Positions 1 through 10,195 of a stretch of 64,000 nucleotides of DNA are shown here, in pieces. The notes below the pieces were generated by a model, which did not search any database, had not been told where the DNA came from, and was given only the letters and a program-made list of their open reading frames with translations. The stretch is from assembly GCF_021412625.1 (NCBI RefSeq), contig NZ_JAKCFI010000016.1:62001-126000 (forward strand), read 5' to 3'. Source of the stretch: Myxococcus stipitatus (GTDB lineage: Bacteria; Myxococcota; Myxococcia; Myxococcales; Myxococcaceae). A program made the position numbers and the translations under genes. The stretch's first letter is position 1; each line of letters begins with the position of its first letter.

Positions 1-459
1 ATCGTGGCCGCGCCGAACATGTCGGTGGGCGTCAACGTGGTGTTCCGCGTGGCGGCGGAGCTGGCGCGCGTGCTGGGCGACGGCTTCGACGTGGAGGTGC
101 TGGAGGCGCACCACCGCATGAAGAAGGACGCGCCCAGCGGCACCGCCCTGCGGCTGGCGGAGGTGCTGGCGTCGGCGCTCGGGCGCACGAAGGACGACCT
201 CGCCTTCGCGCGCCACGGAAACATCGGCGCCCGGCCCGCGCGCGAGATTGGCGTGCAGACGCTGCGCGGCGGGGACGTGGTGGGCGAGCACACGGTGTTC
301 TTCTACGGTGAGGGTGAGCGCATCGAGCTGACCCACCGGGCGACCAGCCGGGACCAGTTCGGCCTGGGCGCGCTGCGCGCCGCGCGTTGGGTGGTGGGCC
401 GCCCGCCAGGGCTGTATGACATGGCCGACGTGCTCGGCTTCCAACAGGGGACTCCATGA
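1..459 (+). CDS. dapB: 4-hydroxy-tetrahydrodipicolinate reductase, C-terminal part (5' end outside window)
   Basis: NAD(P)H-dependent reductase of the diaminopimelate/lysine pathway; it makes tetrahydrodipicolinate in the cytoplasm. The reading frame is open from the first base, so the N-terminal Rossmann half is missing. Visible are the substrate-binding domain with the family signature around residues 36-47 (EAHHRMKKDAPSGTA, containing the catalytic His pair, the Lys and the APSGTA loop), the later RGGDVVGEHTV strand and the C-terminal GLYDMADVLG helix. The stop overlaps the next start by 4 bp (ATGA), placing it first of at least four genes in one operon. Base use matches the neighbours. 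Family assignment is secure; only the 5' end is unseen. Confidence 0.95.
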   Translation: MVAAPNMSVGVNVVFRVAAELARVLGDGFDVEVLEAHHRMKKDAPSGTALRLAEVLASALGRTKDDLAFARHGNIGARPAREIGVQTLRGGDVVGEHTVFFYGEGERIELTHRATSRDQFGLGALRAARWVVGRPPGLYDMADVLGFQQGTP

Positions 460-1229
460 CGACCGCCCGCTACTGCCGCTTCCTGCACGAGGGCCGCGCG
501 CACCACGGCCGCGTCGAGGGTTCGGAGGTGGTGGTGCTCACCTCCGCGCCGTGGCTGTCGGGCGCGAAGGACACCGGCATCCGCCGCTCGCTGTCCGCGG
601 TGACGCTGCTGGTGCCCTCGGACGCGTCGAAGGTCGTGTGCATCGGGCAGAACTACCGCAAGCACGCGGAGGAGATGGGCAAGCCCGTCCCCGTCGAGCC
701 GCTCATCTTCACCAAGCCCTCCACCTCGCTCAACGGCCCGGGTTCGCCCATCCGCATCCCCAAGGCGAGCCAGGAGGTCCACTTCGAGGCGGAGCTGGCC
801 ATCGTCATCGGCGAGCGGCTGAAGAACGCGGACGAGACCACCGCCGCGCGCGCCATCTGGGGCCTGACGTGCTTCAACGACGTCACCGCGCGCGACATCC
901 AGAAGCGCGAAATCCAGCACACGCGCGCCAAGGGCTACGACACCTTCGCCTGCGCCGGCCCCTGGGCCGTGACGGGCCTGTCCCCCGACGACCTCCAGAT
1001 CTCCTGCCGCGTCAACGGACAGGTGCGCCAGGACAGCCGCACGTCGGACATGGTGTTCAGCCCCGCGCGCCTGGTCGCCTTCATCTCCCACATCATGACG
1101 CTGCTGCCGGGCGACCTGGTCAGCACCGGGACGCCCTCGGGCGTGGGGAAGCTTGCGGCCGGGGACTCGGTTGAAGTGGAAATCGAGGGAATCGGGACCC
1201 TGCTCAATCCGGTTGAGCTGGAGCCGTGA
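456..1229 (+). CDS. Fumarylacetoacetate hydrolase (FAH) family protein
   Basis: A 257-residue FAH-fold enzyme, the length of the short bacterial clade (acylpyruvases, oxaloacetate decarboxylase/tautomerase, 2-hydroxyhepta-dienedioate isomerases). The core begins near residue 68 with CIGQNYRKHAEEM, continues with PLIFTKPSTSLNG, and carries the metal-binding triad as E111-x-E113 in HFEAELAIVIG and a later Asp in CFNDVTARD. The tail has the family GDLVSTGTPSGVG motif. The ATG overlaps the dapB stop, and its own stop overlaps folK, so it is co-translated between lysine and folate genes although no direct metabolic link is evident. The substrate cannot be read from sequence; a housekeeping oxaloacetate enol tautomerase or acylpyruvase role is inference. 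Confidence 0.9.
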   Translation: MTTARYCRFLHEGRAHHGRVEGSEVVVLTSAPWLSGAKDTGIRRSLSAVTLLVPSDASKVVCIGQNYRKHAEEMGKPVPVEPLIFTKPSTSLNGPGSPIRIPKASQEVHFEAELAIVIGERLKNADETTAARAIWGLTCFNDVTARDIQKREIQHTRAKGYDTFACAGPWAVTGLSPDDLQISCRVNGQVRQDSRTSDMVFSPARLVAFISHIMTLLPGDLVSTGTPSGVGKLAAGDSVEVEIEGIGTLLNPVELEP

Positions 1230-1750
1230 ACACCATCGTCTACGTTGGGTTGGGGTCGAACGAGGGGGAGCGGGAAGCCCACCTCGTGGCCGCTTTGACC
1301 GCGCTGTCCCGCATCGACGCGGTGGCGGTGCTCCGCTGTTCCTCCCTGTTCGACAGCGCCCCGGTGGGGCCGCCGCAGCCGCGCTACCTCAACGCGGTGG
1401 TGGCGCTCGACTGCGGGCTGTCGCCGCAGCGCCTGCTGGCCATCCTCCAGCAGATAGAGAAGGACCTCGGCCGTCGTCGGGACCAGCACTGGGGGCCGCG
1501 CACCATCGACCTGGACATCCTCTTCTGGGAGGGACAGGTGGTGGCGGACCCCAACCTCCAGGTACCGCACCTGGAGCTGCACAAGCGCCGCTTCGCGCTG
1601 GAGCCGCTGGCCGAGCTGGCGCCGGACCTGAAGCACCCCGTGCTCGGAATGACGGTGACGGAGCTCCTCGGGAAGCTCGCCCCGCAGGATGTCCGCAAGA
1701 GTGAGTCCACCTGGTGGCCCGAAGCGAGCCTACCGAGCAACGAGACATGA
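1226..1750 (+). CDS. folK: 2-amino-4-hydroxy-6-hydroxymethyldihydropteridine pyrophosphokinase (HPPK)
   Basis: Transfers pyrophosphate from ATP to 6-hydroxymethyl-7,8-dihydropterin in folate synthesis. The 174-residue protein has the usual HPPK length and landmarks: VYVGLGSNEGERE at the N-terminus, SSLFDSAPVGPPQPRYLNAV (substrate loop), the ATP/Mg site GRRRDQHWGPRTIDLDILFW with its DxD pair, and VPHLELHKRRFALEPLAELAP near the end. Start is GTG at 1226, inside a GTGA overlap with the previous stop, which supports translational coupling. The downstream TPR gene likewise starts inside this gene's stop. Confidence 0.97.
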   Translation: MNTIVYVGLGSNEGEREAHLVAALTALSRIDAVAVLRCSSLFDSAPVGPPQPRYLNAVVALDCGLSPQRLLAILQQIEKDLGRRRDQHWGPRTIDLDILFWEGQVVADPNLQVPHLELHKRRFALEPLAELAPDLKHPVLGMTVTELLGKLAPQDVRKSESTWWPEASLPSNET

Positions 1751-3111
1751 ACCTCTCCCTGGCCCTGGCCACCGCGGCGCTGCTCGCCGCCGAGCCGTCC
1801 TCCCCGCTGCCCCCTGGTCACCCGCCCGTCCCTCCGGGGACGCAGGCCTCGCCCGCCGTGTCGCCCGAGGGCGCGCAGTCAGGCGCGCTGCCCCAGGGCC
1901 ACCCGCGGGTGGACGGCGCGAGCGCGACGCCGGCCCCCTCGGGGGCGCTGCCCCAGGGCCACCCGCCGCTGTCGGGCACGGGCAAGGCGCCGCCGTCCGC
2001 GGAGGAGCTGCTGCGCCAGCTCGATTCGACCGAGGGGCTGCAGGGTCGCCAGAAGACGTTCGAGATCGCCGCGTCGCTGGGCCGGCTCTACTACCTGAAC
2101 GGCCGCAACGCGGACGCCGCGACGTACCTGCAGCAGGCGCTGGACAAGGCGGCGGCGACGCGCGCGGTGTTCCTGGCGCAGCGCAAGAAGCTGGGCAAGG
2201 CGCAGGCCCCCTCCGCAGAGGCGGCCGGCTGCGGCTTCACCCCGGGCCAGGAGGTGGAGTCCATGGGCGCGGTGGCCCAGGAGCGCGCGAAGAAGGGCGA
2301 CGCCGCGGGCGCGGTGGCCTGCGGGCGCGCGGCGCTGGAGCCCACGCTGGAGACGGGCGTGATGCGCGCCAACGCGCTGTACCTCGCCGGGGACGTGCCG
2401 GGGGCGCTGACGGCGTACGCCGCGGTGCTGGAGGTGGAGCCCACGCACGAGGAGGCGCTGTACGGCCGCTCGGCGCTGCTGTTCGAGACGAAGGGCGAGG
2501 ACGTGGCCGCGCTGAAGCAGGCGCGCGAGGGCTTCGAGGCGCTCCAGGCGGCGCATCCCCAGGGCGCGCGCGCGCCCGCGGCGAAGCGGCTGGCGGCGCT
2601 GGTGGACGAGACGGTGAAGGCCGGCGGGCGCTCGAAGCTCAAGGCGTCCCGCGCGGAGGACCGGCGCATCCGCCTGTCCCAGGCCGCCGCGGCGCCGGGC
2701 ACGGACGCGCCGCGCCCGCTGACGCCGGAGATGATGGACGCGGTGAACAACACCGAGCGCACGCCGGAGCTGGAGCAGGGCCTGGCGAAGCTGGTGGAGG
2801 AGGGCGAGGAGCACCTGGCCAGGGGGCGCTACCAGGAGGCGCTCGGCAACTACACGCGCGTGGTGCCCTTCCAGCCGGAGAACGGCCGCGCGAAGGCGGG
2901 CATGGCGTGGGCGCTGGTGGGCCTGGGCCGCCCCATGGCCGCGCGCGTGTGGGGCGTGGCCGTGCAGACCGCTCCCGCCGCGGTGGAGGCGCTGGGCGAC
3001 ACGCTCAAGGCCAAGGGCGACGCCAAGGGCGCCAGGGCCCTGTGGGAGAAGCTGGCCGCGGACGCGCCGGACTTCAACAAGGCCGGGCTCCAGGCGAAGC
3101 TCGCGCAGTAG
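1747..3111 (+). CDS. Exported TPR protein with N-terminal LPxGHPxV repeats
   Basis: A 454-residue protein with a short hydrophobic N-terminus (MNLSLALATAALLAAEP) that looks like a signal peptide, so probably periplasmic. Residues 21-28, 48-55 and 68-75 carry three copies of LPxGHPx(V/L) in a Pro/Ala-rich linker. The remainder is helical and TPR-like (Ala-rich pairs around 120-260 and 340-430, e.g. ARGRYQEALGNYTRVVPFQPENGRAKAGMAWALVG). The ATG at 1747 overlaps the folK stop by 4 bp; a GTG further upstream would bury the signal peptide, so 1747 is preferred. The specific function is unknown. GHP repeats recur in delta-proteobacterial periplasmic proteins, where a metal or heme role is sometimes suspected; that is inference only. 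Confidence 0.85.
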   Translation: MNLSLALATAALLAAEPSSPLPPGHPPVPPGTQASPAVSPEGAQSGALPQGHPRVDGASATPAPSGALPQGHPPLSGTGKAPPSAEELLRQLDSTEGLQGRQKTFEIAASLGRLYYLNGRNADAATYLQQALDKAAATRAVFLAQRKKLGKAQAPSAEAAGCGFTPGQEVESMGAVAQERAKKGDAAGAVACGRAALEPTLETGVMRANALYLAGDVPGALTAYAAVLEVEPTHEEALYGRSALLFETKGEDVAALKQAREGFEALQAAHPQGARAPAAKRLAALVDETVKAGGRSKLKASRAEDRRIRLSQAAAAPGTDAPRPLTPEMMDAVNNTERTPELEQGLAKLVEEGEEHLARGRYQEALGNYTRVVPFQPENGRAKAGMAWALVGLGRPMAARVWGVAVQTAPAAVEALGDTLKAKGDAKGARALWEKLAADAPDFNKAGLQAKLAQ

Positions 3112-3145
3112 CGCGCCGGGGTGGGGCGCGGTCCGCGCGCCCGGC

Positions 3146-4207
3146 TCAGAGGAACTTCGCGGCCAGCAGGTCCTGCACGTCGAGCAGGCCCACCGCGCGG
3201 CCCTCCACGTCGACCACGGGCAGCTGGTCCACGCGCAGCTCGCGCATCTGCGCGGTGGCCGCCAGCACCAGCGTCTCCGGCGTCACGCAGCGCGGGTTCT
3301 TCCCCATGACGTCGCGCACGGGGATGGTGAAGTCCGTCTGCCCCTGCTCCACGCGGCGGCGCAGGTCGCCGTCGGTGAAGATGCCCACCAGCCGGCCCGC
3401 GCGGTCCACCACGCACGCGGCGCCGGGGCGGCCGGGCGTCTTCGTCATGACGCCCACGACCTCCGCCAGCGGCGAGGTGTCGCGCACCAGCGGGTTGGCG
3501 GCCCCCGTGCGCATCAGCTCGAAGACGCGCTGCACGGAGCGGCCCAGCTTCCCGCCCGGGTGCAACAGCGCGTAGTCGTCCGTGCCGAAGGGCCGCGAGC
3601 GCAAGACCGCCATGGTGAGCGCGTCCCCCAGCGCGTGCAGCGCGGCGGTGGACGCGGTGGGCACCATCCCCATGGGACACGCCTCCGCGATGGAGCCGAT
3701 GTCCAGCACCACGTCCGACCCCCGCGCCAGCGCGCTCTTCGCGTCGCCGGTGAGCGCGATGACCGGCGTGGCCATGCGCTTGAACGAGGGCAGCAGCCGC
3801 AGCAGCTCCTCCGTGGAGCCGCTGTTCGACAGCGCGAGGATGACGTCCCCGCGCGCCACGCGGCCCAGGTCGCCGTGGACGGCCTCCGCGGGGTGGAGGA
3901 ACACGGAGCGGATGCCCGTGGAGGCCAGCGTCGCGGACAGCTTCTGGCCGATGTGGCCCGCCTTGCCCATGCCCGTGACGACGACCTGCCCCGCGCAACC
4001 CCGCACCAGCCTCACCGCCTCCAGGAACGGCGCGCCCAGCCGCTGCGTCACGCCGAGGATGGCGTTCGCCTCCGCCTCCAACACCTCCCGCGCGCAGGCG
4101 AGCGTCGCCTCGTCGTCCAGGAGCGGCGCGGAGGCCGGGGGGGCGCGGCCGGGGAGGGCGCGCAGACGAGGCTGCTTCTTGGCGGCGGTGCGTGGGGAGC
4201 GGGCCAT
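3146..4207 (-). CDS. kdsD: KpsF/GutQ-family sugar-phosphate isomerase (arabinose-5-phosphate isomerase type)
   Basis: Interconverts ribulose 5-phosphate and arabinose 5-phosphate, the first step toward KDO of lipopolysaccharide. The 353-residue layout is standard after a short basic extension: a SIS domain (about residues 60-210) with VVTGMGKAGHIGQKLSATLASTG, the HPAEAVHGDLGRV loop and LALSNSGSTEELL, then two CBS domains (about 220-350) ending in VEGRAVGLLDVQDLLAAKFL. ATG at 4207 is the first in frame and leaves a Lys/Arg-rich N-terminus slightly longer than usual. It is convergent with the TPR gene (34 bp apart) and divergent from the transaldolase gene. Confidence 0.92.
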   Translation of the reverse strand: MARSPRTAAKKQPRLRALPGRAPPASAPLLDDEATLACAREVLEAEANAILGVTQRLGAPFLEAVRLVRGCAGQVVVTGMGKAGHIGQKLSATLASTGIRSVFLHPAEAVHGDLGRVARGDVILALSNSGSTEELLRLLPSFKRMATPVIALTGDAKSALARGSDVVLDIGSIAEACPMGMVPTASTAALHALGDALTMAVLRSRPFGTDDYALLHPGGKLGRSVQRVFELMRTGAANPLVRDTSPLAEVVGVMTKTPGRPGAACVVDRAGRLVGIFTDGDLRRRVEQGQTDFTIPVRDVMGKNPRCVTPETLVLAATAQMRELRVDQLPVVDVEGRAVGLLDVQDLLAAKFL

Positions 4208-4356
4208 GGCGACGGTGCGTCTTCTACCCTCCGTCCCCTCACCTGGCCACCCTTGACGCGTGGGGGGGCTTCGGTTACGCGCCTGCTCGCCAGGACCCCT
4301 CGGGGCTGGCGGCTACATCCACCTTCATTCACGGCAACATCCAGGAGAGTGACGAG

Positions 4357-5010
4357 ATGAAGTTCTTCATCGACAGCGCGGACGTGGAGGAGATCCGCAA
4401 GGCCCACGCCATGGGCTGCGTGGACGGCGTCACGACCAACCCGTCGCTGCTGGCGAAGGTCGGCCGTGGCCTCGAGGAGACCATCCGGGAGATCTGCTCC
4501 ATCGTCGATGGCCCCATCAGCGCGGAGGCCGTGTCGCTGGACGCCCCGGGCCTCATCGAGGAGGGCCGCGCCCTGGCGAAGATCCACGACAACGTCGTGG
4601 TGAAGATTCCCATGGGCGTCGAGGGCGTGAAGGCCGTCAAGGCGCTCACCGCCGAGGGCATCCGCACCAACGTCACCCTCATCTTCTCCGCCAACCAGGC
4701 CCTGCTGTGCGCCAAGGCGGGCGCCACCTACGTCTCGCCCTTCGTCGGCCGCCTGGACGACATCTCCCAGGACGGCATGGACCTCATCGCCCACATCCTG
4801 GAGATCTACGGCAACTACGACTTCGACACCCAGGTGCTCGTGGCCAGCGTGCGCAACCCCGTCCACGTCCTCCAGTCCGCGCGCATGGGCGCCCACGTCG
4901 CCACGCTGCCCTACAACGTCATCACCCAGCTGGCCAACCACCCCCTCACCGACGCCGGCATCAAGAAGTTCCTCGCCGACTGGGAGAAGGTCCCGAAGGC
5001 GACCAAGTAG
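4357..5010 (+). CDS. tal: Transaldolase of the small (TalC/FSA-like) type
   Basis: A 217-residue class I aldolase-fold protein: MKFFIDSADVEEIRKA, GVTTNPSLLAK, the Schiff-base lysine in NVVVKIPM, GIRTNVTLIFSANQALL and the C-terminal LANHPLTDAGIKKFLADW. In the region that separates transaldolases from fructose-6-phosphate aldolases the protein reads PISAEAVS, with Glu rather than the Gln of FSA, which favours true transaldolase activity in the pentose phosphate pathway. The start at 4357 has AGGAGA about 8 nt upstream; the frame is open further upstream but lacks a comparable site. It stands alone, followed by a GC-rich inverted repeat. Confidence 0.93.
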   Translation: MKFFIDSADVEEIRKAHAMGCVDGVTTNPSLLAKVGRGLEETIREICSIVDGPISAEAVSLDAPGLIEEGRALAKIHDNVVVKIPMGVEGVKAVKALTAEGIRTNVTLIFSANQALLCAKAGATYVSPFVGRLDDISQDGMDLIAHILEIYGNYDFDTQVLVASVRNPVHVLQSARMGAHVATLPYNVITQLANHPLTDAGIKKFLADWEKVPKATK

Positions 5011-5030
5011 CAGCGCTTCTGCCTGGGGTT

Positions 5031-5050
5031 CCCGGGGCGCGCCCCCGGGG
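5031..5050 (+). terminator. GC-rich hairpin after the transaldolase gene
   Basis: CCCGGGG and CCCCGGG arms close on a 5-base loop 20 bp after the stop codon. No clear T-run follows directly; a TTTT lies about 35 bp further on. Plausible terminator or transcript-end hairpin, judged by eye. Confidence 0.4.
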
Positions 5051-5123
5051 GCCCGCCCGCCCCACCGCCCCCCATTTTCCCGGGCGCGTGGGACTGGAGA
5101 TTTCGCCTCGCGGCATGTATTCG

Positions 5124-5139
5124 TTGACATCCAAGTCAA
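5124..5139. promoter_or_regulatory. Palindromic operator candidate upstream of the acyl-CoA dehydrogenase/ETF genes
   Basis: TTGACATCCAAGTCAA contains perfect TTGAC/GTCAA arms around a 6-base centre, 26 bp before the start at 5166. The left arm is also a good -35 (TTGACA), so a bound repressor would block RNA polymerase. Half-sites of this kind resemble those of MerR- and TetR-type regulators of fatty-acid and branched-chain amino acid catabolism genes, but the regulator is not in this window and the identity is inferred. Confidence 0.5.
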
Positions 5140-5165
5140 CTGACGCCGTTTCATCGAGGAATCTC

Positions 5166-6302
<1,137 letters not shown>

Positions 6303-6314
6303 AAAAGCAGAACT

Positions 6315-6350
6315 GTGTCCGGCGGCCGTTTCCCATTGCCGCCGGAACAC
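6315..6350 (+). other. Intercistronic hairpin between acyl-CoA dehydrogenase and etfB
   Basis: GTGTCCGGCGG pairs with CCGCCGGAACAC (one bulged A) around a 13-base loop, inside the 152-bp gap between the two genes. No T-run follows. It could attenuate or stabilise segments of a joint transcript, or mark separate transcription of the etf pair. Confidence 0.45.
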
Positions 6351-6454
6351 GCGAATGCCTATTAACCCAGGCCGTTCGCGCGCCGCGTCAAGGCGGCTCG
6401 CACGGACTGTTTTCCAGCCTTCAAGAAACGCCTCCCGCAAGGAGAAGCCAAGCC

Positions 6455-7258
6455 GTGAAGATCCTCGTCACCGCCAAGCGCGTGGAAGACCCCGAGTCCA
6501 AAATCAAGGTGAAGCCGGACGGCACGGGCATCGTCCAGGAAGGGCTGAAGTACAAGATCAACCCCTTCGACGAGATTGGCGTCGAGGAGGGTCTGCGGCT
6601 CATCGCCAAGCACGACCCGAAGGGCGAGGTGGTGGTGGTGTCCATTGGCGGCAAGGAGGTGCAGGAGCAGCTGCGCCACGCGCTGGCCATGGGCGCCCAC
6701 CGCGCGGTGTGGGTCAACCACACGGGCCCGCTGGACCAGCTGGCCATCGCCGGGCTGATCCAGAAGGTGACGGAGAAGGAGAAGCCGGACCTGGTCATCC
6801 TGGGCAAGCAGTCCATCGACGACGACCAGAACCAGGTGGGCCAGTACCTGGCCGAGTTCCTGGGCTGGGGCCAGGCCACGTTCGCCTCCAAGGTGGAGTC
6901 GCTGGAGAGCGAGGCGGAGAAGAACAAGGTCCCGGCCGTGACGCTCACCGCGGATGGCAAGGCGGTGCGCGTGGTGCGCGAGGTCGACAACGGCCTGGCC
7001 ACGGTGGAGTGCCAGCTGCCCGCGGTCGTGACGACGGACCTGCGCCTCAACCAGCCGCGCTACGCCAGCCTCCCGGGCATCATGAAGGCCAAGAGCAAGC
7101 CCATCGAGGAGCTGACGCCGGCCAAGCTGGGCGTGGACGTCACCCCGACCATCCAGGTGCTGAAGCTGTCGTCGCCCCCGGCGCGCAAGGCGGGCATCAA
7201 GGTGCCGGACGTGGCCACCCTGGTCGACAAGCTGCACAACGAGGCGAAGGTCGTCTAA
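6455..7258 (+). CDS. etfB: Electron transfer flavoprotein, beta subunit
   Basis: The small ETF subunit, which binds AMP and forms the dehydrogenase docking surface. 267 residues: MKILVTAKRVEDPESKIKVK, the INPFDEIGVEEGLRL region, the LVILGKQSIDDDQNQVGQYLAEFLGW stretch near the AMP site, and the TADGKAVRVVREVDNGLATVECQLPAVVT strand pair followed by RYASLPGIMKAKSKP, which holds the recognition loop. Start is GTG at 6455 with GGAGA 9 nt upstream. It is 28 bp from etfA, clearly one transcript, and lies downstream of an acyl-CoA dehydrogenase. Confidence 0.97.
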   Translation: MKILVTAKRVEDPESKIKVKPDGTGIVQEGLKYKINPFDEIGVEEGLRLIAKHDPKGEVVVVSIGGKEVQEQLRHALAMGAHRAVWVNHTGPLDQLAIAGLIQKVTEKEKPDLVILGKQSIDDDQNQVGQYLAEFLGWGQATFASKVESLESEAEKNKVPAVTLTADGKAVRVVREVDNGLATVECQLPAVVTTDLRLNQPRYASLPGIMKAKSKPIEELTPAKLGVDVTPTIQVLKLSSPPARKAGIKVPDVATLVDKLHNEAKVV

Positions 7259-7286
7259 TCCTTTCGGAAGATACGGAGTCACTCCA

Positions 7287-8252
<966 letters not shown>

Positions 8253-8277
8253 TCGCGGCGGCCGGCGCTCGCCGGCG

Positions 8278-8322
8278 CGAGGGGCGGACGCGGGGCCTTC
8301 CAGGTCGCGCGCCGCCCCTTCG
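8278..8322. terminator. Bidirectional terminator between etfA and the Coa1-like gene
   Basis: CGAGGGGCGG and CCGCCCCTTCG arms flank a GC-rich 24-base interior between two convergent stop codons, followed on the plus strand by TCGTTCCT. Stem visible by eye; energy not computed. Confidence 0.5.
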
Positions 8323-8328
8323 TCGTTC

Positions 8329-8883
8329 CTACAGCTCGATGTCGCGCTTGGGCGCGTCCTGCTGGTCGCCGGGCGCCTCGGGCGTCGGCGCGCCTTCCTG
8401 GGGGAGGGGCGCCTCGTCGGGGGTCTTCTCGTCGTCCGGCTTCTCCGCCTCCGAGCGCAGGTCCAGGCGGGTGCCGTCCGGCAGCTCCACGTTCAGGGCG
8501 CGGTAGCGCCAGTCCTCGTCGCCCGTCTTCTCCGCGTCCACGTGCAGCACGCCGTCGGCCTGGGGGCCGTCCAGCGGCACGTCGAGCCGCGCGCGCGTCA
8601 CGCCGTTGACGGTGTTCACGGACGTCTGGGTCGGCAGCTTCGCCTCGATGGGCGAGCCCAGGGAGCTGCGCACCTGCGCGTCCATGCGGGCGATGCCCAC
8701 GGCCTCCGTGTAGACGCTGGCGCCGGTGGTCCCCACGGACTTGAGGCCCCACCCCAGCGCGAGGGCGCCGAGGCAGCCGCACGAGGCCAGCACCCCGAGA
8801 CACCCCACCGGCACCGCCCACCGCCAGTTCCGGTTCCACCACCCCTGCTGCGGCACCAGCGAGCCCTCGGGCCTCGCGTCCAT
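8329..8883 (-). CDS. Coa1-like (cytochrome oxidase assembly factor 1 family) membrane protein
   Basis: 184 residues. A single hydrophobic segment near residues 19-41 (WAVPVGCLGVLASCGCLGALALGW) is followed by a compact domain with the Coa1-family pattern: A-x(9)-LGSPIEAKLPTQTSV, then DVPLDGPQADGVLHVDAEKTGDEDWRYRALNVELPDG. In mitochondria Coa1 helps cytochrome oxidase assembly; bacterial members are single-pass proteins of unclear role. The last 45 residues are acidic and Pro/Glu-rich and probably disordered. The ATG at 8883 puts the membrane segment close to the N-terminus; upstream in-frame extension adds only low-complexity sequence. No oxidase genes are adjacent. Confidence 0.75.
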   Translation of the reverse strand: MDARPEGSLVPQQGWWNRNWRWAVPVGCLGVLASCGCLGALALGWGLKSVGTTGASVYTEAVGIARMDAQVRSSLGSPIEAKLPTQTSVNTVNGVTRARLDVPLDGPQADGVLHVDAEKTGDEDWRYRALNVELPDGTRLDLRSEAEKPDDEKTPDEAPLPQEGAPTPEAPGDQQDAPKRDIEL

Positions 8884-9043
8884 GACCCCGTTCCTCCTCG
8901 CGCGCCACCCGCCTGGGCGGCCGACAGCCCGTCTTAGCAGGGGACGGCCGGGGTTTGGTGTGGGCGGAGCGAGCCGATAGATTCGCCGGGAGCGAGCGAC
9001 GCGGGGCCGCTCGGGTCGGGCCGGAAGCCCCGGGAGGTGGCGC

Positions 9044-10027
9044 GTGCCGCCGCGCAAGAGCCCCTCGGCCGAGGTGGTGCTGGACGTGCTGGAGGCGCTG
9101 CCTCCAGGCCAGAAGCTGTGGGTGCGAGGCGTGGGCGCCGACCTGGCGCCGCTCCTGCGCTCCGGCGACGCGGTGCGGGTGCTGCGTGGCGGCGTCGACT
9201 CGGTGGCGCGCGGGGACGTGGTGCTCGTGCGGCAGGGGCGGCGGCTGGTGGCGCAGGTGGTGGCGTCCACCACGCCCTGGCGCACGACGACGCTGGTGGG
9301 CGCAGAGGACCGCCGGGGAGGGGAGGTGCTGGGCCGGGTGGTGGCCCTGCGTCGGGGCAGGTGGGTGGTGCCCCTGCCCCGGCCCTTCCGGCCAGCGCTC
9401 TGGATTGCACAGCGCGCGCTGGCGGCGGCGTGGGCCCGGCCCCGGACCCGGCTAGTCTACCGGGGCGTGCGGGACTTCTTCTTCTCCGGCTGGTCCAGGC
9501 CCCTGAGGCGCCACCTGGTGGGGGCGCTGGAGGTCCGGCTGTTGCGCGCGGAGGACCTGGAGGCGCTGCTCGTCTTCGCGGGGGAGCGGCTGGTGGTGTC
9601 GGCCAGCTTCCTGCGGCGGCAGCTCCGGGAGCGTTGGGGACTGGACGTGGCCTCGAGGCAGGGCGCGGCGGCGGGCGCGCTGGACGCACGCGGGCGGGTG
9701 CATGGCTTCGCCTGGGTGGACTCGTACCGGCAGGAGGGGCTGCCCCTGGACGGGGTGTGGGTCCGTTCGCTGGTGGTGGCGCCCCAGGCCCGGCGCATGG
9801 GAGTGGCCACGCGCCTGCTGGAGTGCCTGCTCGCGGAGGCGCACCGTCAGGGCGAGCCCCGCGTGCAGGCGGACGTGGACGAGGACAACGCCGCGTCGCT
9901 GCGCACATTCGAGGGGCTGGGCTTCCGCCGCGCCTCGGAGGCGCTGACCCGACGCACGAACGAGGCGTGGGACGCGGCGGGGCGCTCCAAGAAGCTGGTC
10001 GTCCTGGAGCGCGACTCCGGCGGCTGA
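9044..10027 (+). CDS. Fusion of a signal-peptidase-like (S24/S26 fold) domain and a GNAT acetyltransferase
   Basis: 327 residues. Residues about 10-110 look like the beta-rich peptidase S24/S26 fold: KLWVRGVGADLAPLLRSGDAVRVLRG, ARGDVVLVRQGRRLVAQVV and EVLGRVVALRRG. However, the position normally holding the catalytic Ser (GxSMxP) reads GADLAP, so it is probably not a protease. Residues about 165-325 are a GNAT domain with the acetyl-CoA loop VRSLVVAPQARRMGVATRLLECLLAEA and the late NAASLRTFEGLGFRRAS motif. GTG at 9044 follows GGGAGGTGG. It is flanked by unrelated single genes. The substrate is unknown. Confidence 0.8.
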   Translation: MPPRKSPSAEVVLDVLEALPPGQKLWVRGVGADLAPLLRSGDAVRVLRGGVDSVARGDVVLVRQGRRLVAQVVASTTPWRTTTLVGAEDRRGGEVLGRVVALRRGRWVVPLPRPFRPALWIAQRALAAAWARPRTRLVYRGVRDFFFSGWSRPLRRHLVGALEVRLLRAEDLEALLVFAGERLVVSASFLRRQLRERWGLDVASRQGAAAGALDARGRVHGFAWVDSYRQEGLPLDGVWVRSLVVAPQARRMGVATRLLECLLAEAHRQGEPRVQADVDEDNAASLRTFEGLGFRRASEALTRRTNEAWDAAGRSKKLVVLERDSGG

Positions 10028-10195
10028 GCTCACGGCGGGGGTTGCGCCGGGGCCTCGGGGTGCGTCAAAAGCACGGGACTCGCGGCGCGTCGTCGCGGAC
10101 CCGCGGGTGGGCGACGAGGCCCGGCGCGCGGATGGGTGGTTTCAACAGGTGGGAGGAGGGAGCGGACGCGTTCCGCTTCGTCCCTGGGTCACGCC

